Shown: positions 58,716 through 64,000 of the stretch, in pieces | How positions within the stretch are numbered: the first letter of the stretch is position 1 | How the letters are laid out: each line of letters opens with the position of its first letter | DNA from: Acidimicrobiia bacterium | GTDB lineage: Bacteria > Actinomycetota > Acidimicrobiia > Spongiisociales > UBA5794 | Assembly (NCBI GenBank): GCA_041393965.1 | Contig: JAWKJB010000002.1 | Coordinates: forward strand, 186,001 to 250,000 | DNA length: 64,000 bases | Direction: 5' to 3' | Program-made: the position numbers and the translations under genes | Notes under the pieces: generated by a model | Databases searched by the model: none | What the model saw: only the letters and a program-made list of their open reading frames with translations | What the model was told of the DNA's origin: nothing

Positions 58716-60083
58716 TTACGGCGGTGGCGTGGGGATTCCGGATCGTCCATCGTCGACTCCGTCCGTGTCGGCGTCGCGGGGTGGCTCTGCGGTCGGGCGC
58801 CCGACGGAGTGGTAGGTGAGGCCCGCCGCTGCGACGACGGCCGGTTCGAAGAGGTTCCGCAGATCGATGATCGTCGGTGTGGCGAGCCGGGCGCGCACGG
58901 TTCCGAGGTCGAGCTGTGCGAACTCGGGCCACTCCGTGAGGATGATCCCGGCGGCCGCGCCAGAAAGTGCCTCGTAGGGCCCGGCTGCGAACGACACCCC
59001 TTCAAGCACCCGCCGTGCGTTCACCATCCCCTCGGGATCGTACGCCGTCACACGGAAGCCGCGCGAGACGAGACCCGCGACGATCTCGATTGCCGGGCTC
59101 TCACGAAGGTCGTCGGTTCCGGCCTTGAAGGCCAGTCCGAGGACACCAACATCGGCACCGGAGGGAACGATCCCGGCAATACGATCAACCATCGCGCGGC
59201 GGCGGACCCGGTTGGTGTCGATCGCCGCAGCGACAATCCGCGAGGGGGCCTTGACCTCGGTGCTGGTGTGAAGCAGTGCCTGGGTGTCCTTCGGGAAACA
59301 CGATCCCCCGTAGCCGGGTCCGGGCTTGAGAAACGAGGCCGAGATCCGGGCGTCGAGGCCCATCGCAAGCGATACATCGTCAACGGATGCCCCGGTCCGA
59401 TCCGCAATGTCGGCCATCTCGTTGATGAAGCCGAGCTTGACGGCGAGAAACGCGTTCGATGCGTACTTGATGAGTTCGGCCGTCTCCGGGTCCGTGAAGA
59501 CGAACGGTGCACCCGCGTCGATGAGCGATCGGTACACCTCCTCCATCACCGAACGGGCCTCGGGGGTCCGCGTACCCACCACCACGCGGTCGGGTCGCAT
59601 GAAATCCGATACGGCGTTGCCCTCCTTCAGGAACTCGGGGTTCGACACGACAACGGGGGCAGCGGCGCCACAGCGTTCAGCGAAGCGGTCTGCGACCAGC
59701 GCAGTCGTTCCGACCGGAACCGTCGACTTGAGGACCACGGTCACATTCGGTGACATGGCCGGACCAAGGGTGTCGACGACATCCATCACTGCGGTCAGGT
59801 CGGCCTCGCCAGTTCCCGACACGGGAGTGCCGACGGCGATGAAGACAACCTCGACATCGCCGAGGGATGCTTCGTACGAAGTCGTGAATCCGAGCCGGGA
59901 TTCCGCGACGGATCGTTGGACGATCTCGGCGAGGTCAGGTTCGAAGATCGGAAGCTCTCCACGGTTGAGCAGCTCGATCTTGTCGGTGTCGCTGTCGATG
60001 CAGACGACCGAATGCCCGAACTCTGCGAGGCATGCCCCCGTCACGAGGCCGACATAGCCAGCACCGACCACGGCGATCTTCAC
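58716..60083 (-). CDS. ugd: UDP-glucose 6-dehydrogenase family protein
   Basis: 455 residues, GTG start. N-terminal Rossmann GAGYVGLVTGACLAEFGH, FIAVGTPVSGTGEADL, SNPEFLKEGNAV, KYASNAFLAVKLGFINE, and the catalytic segment GYGGSCFPKD. Converts UDP-glucose to UDP-glucuronate in two NAD-dependent steps; a UDP-ManNAc dehydrogenase is possible, since wecB is present. The last 20 residues are a Pro/Asp-rich tail outside the family fold. It lies 39 bases after korB. Confidence 0.9.
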   Translation of the reverse strand: MKIAVVGAGYVGLVTGACLAEFGHSVVCIDSDTDKIELLNRGELPIFEPDLAEIVQRSVAESRLGFTTSYEASLGDVEVVFIAVGTPVSGTGEADLTAVMDVVDTLGPAMSPNVTVVLKSTVPVGTTALVADRFAERCGAAAPVVVSNPEFLKEGNAVSDFMRPDRVVVGTRTPEARSVMEEVYRSLIDAGAPFVFTDPETAELIKYASNAFLAVKLGFINEMADIADRTGASVDDVSLAMGLDARISASFLKPGPGYGGSCFPKDTQALLHTSTEVKAPSRIVAAAIDTNRVRRRAMVDRIAGIVPSGADVGVLGLAFKAGTDDLRESPAIEIVAGLVSRGFRVTAYDPEGMVNARRVLEGVSFAAGPYEALSGAAAGIILTEWPEFAQLDLGTVRARLATPTIIDLRNLFEPAVVAAAGLTYHSVGRPTAEPPRDADTDGVDDGRSGIPTPPP

Positions 60084-60122
60084 GATGGTCTCTTTCCCTC
60101 GCGGACCGTCGACGACGGACGC

Positions 60123-61139
60123 TCAGGCATCCACCGTCCAGGTGCCGCGGGATCGGATCAGCGTGGCGAGGTCACCGGCGCCCTTGGAATCCTGGGCGGC
60201 AGCGATCTGCTGTTCGAGCACCTTGCCGTAGCTCGGAACCTTGACATTGCGGAACACACCGAGTGGGGTAGGACCGTAGGGCCCGTGCGAGATCCGTGAC
60301 AGAGCGAACGCTGCCGAAGGATTCGGATCATCGGCGTGATGAACATGGATGTTCTCAAGACCGACCTCTGCGACCTCGACGACCCGTGCACCCTCCTTGT
60401 CGACCACGACGCCGTATTCGTTGTTGAACCCGAACACGATGGGCTTGCCGTCCTCGATCCAGATCCGGTTCCCGTCGCGGGTGTCCTTGTCGGTGAGGTC
60501 GATGAACGCCTTGTCGTTGAACACATTGCAGTTCTGGTAGATCTCGAGCAGACCGGTCCCTTCGTGCTGGTGCATGGCTTCGAGCATCGCGATCGTGTGG
60601 TTCCGCTCCATGTCGAGCGTCCGAGCCACGAACGACGCCTCGGCCCCAAGCGCAAGGCTCACCGGGTTGAACGGTCGGTCGATCGATCCCGCAGGGGAGG
60701 TCTTCGTTCTCTTGCCGACCTCGGAGGTCGGCGAGTACTGGCCCTTCGTCAGACCGTAGATCTGGTTGTTGAACAGCAGGATGTTCAGGTTGACATTCCG
60801 CCGAAGTGCGTGGATCAGATGGTTGCCACCGATCGACAGCCCGTCCCCGTCTCCGGTGATGACCCACACCGTCAGGTCCGGGTTCGCCGTGGCGATACCC
60901 GTCGCGACCGCGGGGGCGCGTCCATGGACCGTGTGCATGCCGTAGGTGTTCATGTAGTAGGGGAAACGGCTCGAACAGCCGATGCCGGACACGAACACAT
61001 GCTTGTCGCGGTCGATATCGAGCGACGCGAGGTAGGTCTGGACCGACGCGAGGATCGTGTAGTCACCACACCCTGGACACCACCGAACCTCCTGATCGGT
61101 TTGGAAATCGGAACGCTGGTAGCGGGCCGTGTCGGTCAT
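60123..61139 (-). CDS. korB: 2-oxoglutarate:ferredoxin oxidoreductase, beta subunit
   Basis: 338 residues from ATG 61139, overlapping the korA stop (ATGA); the longer open frame lies inside korA. VRWCPGCGDYTILASVQ at the N-terminus, SGIGCSSRFPYYMNTYG, and the thiamine-diphosphate site GDGDGLSIGGNH identify KorB; the extra N-terminal cysteines bind a 4Fe-4S cluster. With KorA it oxidises 2-oxoglutarate to succinyl-CoA, reducing ferredoxin. Cytoplasmic; a central-metabolism gene unrelated to the glycan locus. Confidence 0.95.
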   Translation of the reverse strand: MTDTARYQRSDFQTDQEVRWCPGCGDYTILASVQTYLASLDIDRDKHVFVSGIGCSSRFPYYMNTYGMHTVHGRAPAVATGIATANPDLTVWVITGDGDGLSIGGNHLIHALRRNVNLNILLFNNQIYGLTKGQYSPTSEVGKRTKTSPAGSIDRPFNPVSLALGAEASFVARTLDMERNHTIAMLEAMHQHEGTGLLEIYQNCNVFNDKAFIDLTDKDTRDGNRIWIEDGKPIVFGFNNEYGVVVDKEGARVVEVAEVGLENIHVHHADDPNPSAAFALSRISHGPYGPTPLGVFRNVKVPSYGKVLEQQIAAAQDSKGAGDLATLIRSRGTWTVDA

Positions 61140-63010
61140 ATCGCATCCTCCCCATCGAGGAGTCGGTTGATCTCGGTCTGGATCTCCCTTGCACGCATCG
61201 GCTGACCCTGGATCCGGTTGAACGAGATCGTCGGAACAAGGAACTCGGCTCGGATCAGGCGCGACAGCTGACCGGTGTTGATCTCGGGGATGAGGACGCG
61301 GTCGTAGCGTGCGAGGACCTCGCCGAGGTTCTTCGGCATCGGGTTCATGTGCCGCAAGTGGGCGTGCGCAACCGGCCTTCCTGCCCTGTTGACACGGTTG
61401 ACGGCCGTGCGGATCGCACCGTAGGTGGAGCCCCAGCCAAGCACGAGCAGGTCGGTGCCTTCTCCGTGGACTGTGACATCGGGGATGTCGTCCGCGATCC
61501 TTGCGATCTTCTCCCGGCGTGTCAGAACCATCGCCTCGTGGTTGTCCGGGTCGTAGGAGACATTGCCGGTCATGGCGTCCTTCTCGAGGCCGCCAACCCT
61601 GTGCTCCATCCCCGGTTGACCCGGGATCGCCCACGGTCGGGCCATCGTGTCGGGATCCCTCAGATACGGGAGGAACGGCCCATCGTCGGGATCGTGCGCC
61701 GCGAACGGCACGGAGATGTCAGGGAGGGCATCGAGGTCCGGCAGCCGCCACGGTTCGGACGAGGTCGCGATGTAGCCGTCGGTGAGCAGGATGACCGGGG
61801 TCATGTATTTGAGGGCGATCCGGGCGGCTTCGAACGCCGCATCGAAGGCATCCGATGGCGCCGATGTCGACACGATCGGCAGCGGAGCTTCACCGTGGCG
61901 GCCGTACATGGCGAACAGGAGGTCGGACTGCTCGACCTTCGTCGGGAGACCGGTCGACGGTCCGCCGCGCTGGATGTCGACAACGATCAACGGGAGCTCG
62001 ATCATCAAAGCGAGGCTCAGAATCTCGGACTTCAACGCGAGTCCGGGGCCAGAGGTGGTGGTCACGGCGAGGCGTCCCGCGAAGGATGCCCCGAGCGCGG
62101 TCCCGATACCAGCAATCTCGTCCTCGGCCTGGAACGACTTGACTCCGAAGTTCTTGTGGCGTGCGAGCTCCTCGAGGATCGTCGTTGCGGGGGTGATGGG
62201 GTAGGAGCCGATGTACAGGGGGAGGTTCGCCTGACGGGCAGCGGCGAGGAGCCCCCACGCCGTTGCCGTGTTGCCGACGATGTTCGTGTACTCACCGGGG
62301 GGCAGCTCCGCGGGTTTGATCTCGAAGGTGCGCTGGAACGACTCGGTCGTGATCCCGAAGTTGTATCCGGCCTGGAGCGCCATCGTGTTGGCCCTCCCGA
62401 CCGTGTTGTCAGGACCGAACTTGTTCGTGATCCAGTCCTTGACCGGCTTGAGCGGCCGCTGGTAGATCCACGACATGAGCCCGAGGGCGAAGAAGTTCTT
62501 GGACCGCAGCGTTGCACGCCCCTTGACCCCTGAGTCCTTCACTGCCTCCTTGGTGAGCTCTTCCATCGGTGCCGTCACGACCTGATACGCGTCGAGGCTC
62601 CCGTCCTCGAGGGGGTTCGTCTCGTATCCGGCCTTGGCGAGGTTCCGGTCCTCGAAGGCGTCCGAGTTGATGATCAGCAGGCCCCCGGTGACGAGGTCGG
62701 GGAGGTGGGCCTTCAGGGCGGCGGGGTTCATCGCGACGAGGCAGTCCGGCGTGTCGCCCGGGGTGAGGATGTCCCAGTCGGCGATGTGGACCTGGAAGGA
62801 GGACACACCGGCGATGGTTCCGGCAGGGGCCCTGATCTCGGCGGGAAAGTTGGGAAGGGTCGCGAGGTCGTTGCCGAAGAGGGCCGAGCTCGCCGTGAAC
62901 TGGGTCCCCGCCAGCTGCATGCCGTCGCCGGAGTCCCCGGCGAATCGGATGACGACATCGTCGATGCGTTCAGGCGCGGGACGGTCTTGGGTCAGCGTCT
63001 CATCGGACAC
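61136..63010 (-). CDS. korA: 2-oxoglutarate:ferredoxin oxidoreductase, alpha subunit (gamma-alpha fusion)
   Basis: 624 residues, GTG start with AGGAGA nine bases upstream. Residues 20-190 are the gamma-like domain (VIRFAGDSGDGMQLAGTQF, TLPNFPAEIRAPAGTIAGVS); about 245-624 the alpha domain (YIGSYPITPATTILEELA, FQAEDEIAGIGTALGASFAG, TTTSGPGLALKSE, DIQRGGPSTGLPTKVEQSDL). Length and fusion match actinobacterial KorA. Coupled to korB. Confidence 0.96.
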   Translation of the reverse strand: MSDETLTQDRPAPERIDDVVIRFAGDSGDGMQLAGTQFTASSALFGNDLATLPNFPAEIRAPAGTIAGVSSFQVHIADWDILTPGDTPDCLVAMNPAALKAHLPDLVTGGLLIINSDAFEDRNLAKAGYETNPLEDGSLDAYQVVTAPMEELTKEAVKDSGVKGRATLRSKNFFALGLMSWIYQRPLKPVKDWITNKFGPDNTVGRANTMALQAGYNFGITTESFQRTFEIKPAELPPGEYTNIVGNTATAWGLLAAARQANLPLYIGSYPITPATTILEELARHKNFGVKSFQAEDEIAGIGTALGASFAGRLAVTTTSGPGLALKSEILSLALMIELPLIVVDIQRGGPSTGLPTKVEQSDLLFAMYGRHGEAPLPIVSTSAPSDAFDAAFEAARIALKYMTPVILLTDGYIATSSEPWRLPDLDALPDISVPFAAHDPDDGPFLPYLRDPDTMARPWAIPGQPGMEHRVGGLEKDAMTGNVSYDPDNHEAMVLTRREKIARIADDIPDVTVHGEGTDLLVLGWGSTYGAIRTAVNRVNRAGRPVAHAHLRHMNPMPKNLGEVLARYDRVLIPEINTGQLSRLIRAEFLVPTISFNRIQGQPMRAREIQTEINRLLDGEDAI

Positions 63011-63035
63011 AGTGGGACTCTCCTGATCGGGAAGG

Positions 63036-63065
63036 ATTGCATCGCGTTCTTGGTGTTGGGTTCAA
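63036..63065 (-). promoter_or_regulatory. Possible korA promoter (TTGAAC / TGCAAT)
   Basis: Minus strand: TTGAAC (63065-63060) and TGCAAT (63041-63036) are 18 bases apart and point into korA, whose start is 26 bases further. The only candidate in this window with a recognisable -35. Confidence 0.3.
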
Positions 63066-63153
63066 CATGGGATGTGCACGCCTTCCTGGCGCATCCGGCA
63101 CTCCACTACGCGCGTGTTCCAAGCTTATTGCGATGGTGCGTCATCGTGACGCT

Positions 63154-64000
63154 TTAGGTGATCTGTCCGTACCAGTGCGGTGGTTGGCCCGAACGAAGCA
63201 CACCGGCTCGCTCCAGCCGGGACGCGACGCCAAGAATGATGTGTTCGCACCACATCGGTGCAACGAGCTGAACAGCGTGGGGGAGTGCTTCGGCGGTAGC
63301 GATCGGTGCGCTCAACGCCGGCACCCCGATTCGGTTGATCGGCGAGGTGAAGCTCGACAGGATCTCGCGGTGGAAGTAGGTATCACCGTCGATCGTCATC
63401 TCGTCGTGTCCGATCAGTTTGTGGTTGCCGCCGACGACGGGCCCGACGAGCACATCGACACCGGTGCCGTGCATGCGGAGGATGTGATTGCGGGCCGCAG
63501 CAGCCCAACGGGCGGCGTCGAGGAGGTCGCCCGTTGTCGCGTCGCGGCACCGGTCAAGGCGAAGCTTGAGGTCTTCGCCGTAGCGCTCGCGGTGGCGACT
63601 GAACCGTTCTTCATGGACGGCGAGGATCTCGGGGCCGGCGGCAAGGGCGAGTCGTTCCGGCGGCACCAGTGCGGGTTCGTCAACGAACTCGATCGTGCAG
63701 CCGGCCCCGCGTGCGGCGTCGATGAAACCGTTGATCGCCTTGGCGGTCGCCTCCGACATGGGGGCAACATCCGACCATTGTCGGACCACGCCGATGGTCG
63801 GATGCTCAGGCGATGTGGGTCGCTCAACGGGCTCCGGGACCGACCACCCATCGGAAGGATCGTCCCCGGCGATGGCGAGATAGCACGCGGTGAGGTCCCG
63901 AACGGTGCGAGCGATGGGGCCGACGGTGTCGAGGGACGGGGCGAGCGGGAACACGCCCGCCAGCGGCACTCGCCCGTGGGTCACCTTGAGGCCGAACACG
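63154..64000 (-). CDS. Amidase signature family enzyme, C-terminal part (partial)
   Basis: The 282 visible codons run out of the window, so the start and the catalytic Ser-cisSer-Lys core are not seen. LKVTHGRVPLAGVFPLAPSLDTVGPIARTVRD is the block that follows the catalytic serine in amidase-signature enzymes (it is interrupted here by no stop), and GVPALSAPI near the end is also typical. It hydrolyses an amide or acts as a GatA-like transferase; the substrate is unknown. It ends with TAA 143 bases before korA. Confidence 0.85.
   Translation of the reverse strand, partial: VFGLKVTHGRVPLAGVFPLAPSLDTVGPIARTVRDLTACYLAIAGDDPSDGWSVPEPVERPTSPEHPTIGVVRQWSDVAPMSEATAKAINGFIDAARGAGCTIEFVDEPALVPPERLALAAGPEILAVHEERFSRHRERYGEDLKLRLDRCRDATTGDLLDAARWAAAARNHILRMHGTGVDVLVGPVVGGNHKLIGHDEMTIDGDTYFHREILSSFTSPINRIGVPALSAPIATAEALPHAVQLVAPMWCEHIILGVASRLERAGVLRSGQPPHWYGQIT

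Noticed and set aside
1..64000. tRNA, rRNA, riboswitch or integrase/transposase genes
   Set aside because: None was found on either strand by reading; the intergenic gaps are too short for most of them.

Overview
The window is about 64% G+C and looks actinobacterial, most likely Acidimicrobiia or a neighbouring class. This is an inference from the F-type ATP synthase gene order, KorAB, a Wzm/Wzt exporter, TANNNT promoters placed for leaderless mRNAs, and secreted proteins carrying a calcium-propeller-like repeat. No rRNA, tRNA, CRISPR array or transposase gene was seen, and no gene-free stretch exceeds 300 bases.

Layout. 1-4949: end of an ATP synthase operon (atpF partial, atpH, atpA, atpG, atpD, atpC). 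5000-11889: a lipoprotein phosphatase of purple-acid-phosphatase type, a GT4 glycosyltransferase, an HPr-kinase-like ATPase and two polytopic glycosyltransferases. 11938-12774: SRPBCC and HIT genes on the minus strand. 12833-19850: a polyprenyl-phosphate sugar-1-phosphate transferase, a polyprenol-phosphate GT2, and a nucleotide-sugar block (SDR, ColD/RfbH-like 3-dehydrase, rmlB, rmlA, rmlC). 19939-22149: a secreted M15 peptidase with repeats. 22153-37061: a mosaic of glycosyltransferases with frequent strand switches, also holding a QueC-like PP-loop protein, a GT2/pyruvyltransferase fusion and wecB. 37183-41725: a Wzm/Wzt-type ABC exporter, a flippase-like protein and another GT-C enzyme. 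41837-48387: two GT4 proteins, gmd, an SDR and an ExoA-like GT2. 48547-54336: four secreted proteins in tandem (GH26-like, CAP, M23, L,D-transpeptidase) that share one repeat module. 54340-58581 (minus): a WbbL-like GT2, a GtrB-like GT2 and a SpoIID protein with the same module. 58716-63010 (minus): ugd, korB, korA. 63154-64000: a partial amidase.

Taken together, nucleotide-sugar enzymes feed about twenty glycosyltransferases. The polymer is probably started on a lipid carrier by the 12833 transferase and exported by Wzm/Wzt. Six secreted proteins, five with recognisable cell-wall-enzyme or glycosidase folds and one with a CAP domain, share a propeller-like module that may anchor them to this envelope or polymer.

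Two window-wide signals stand out. The palindrome ACGT is almost absent: three copies found by eye, where about 200 are expected. Many start codons also sit 6-9 bases after a TANNNT -10 box, which implies leaderless transcription and was used here to choose starts.
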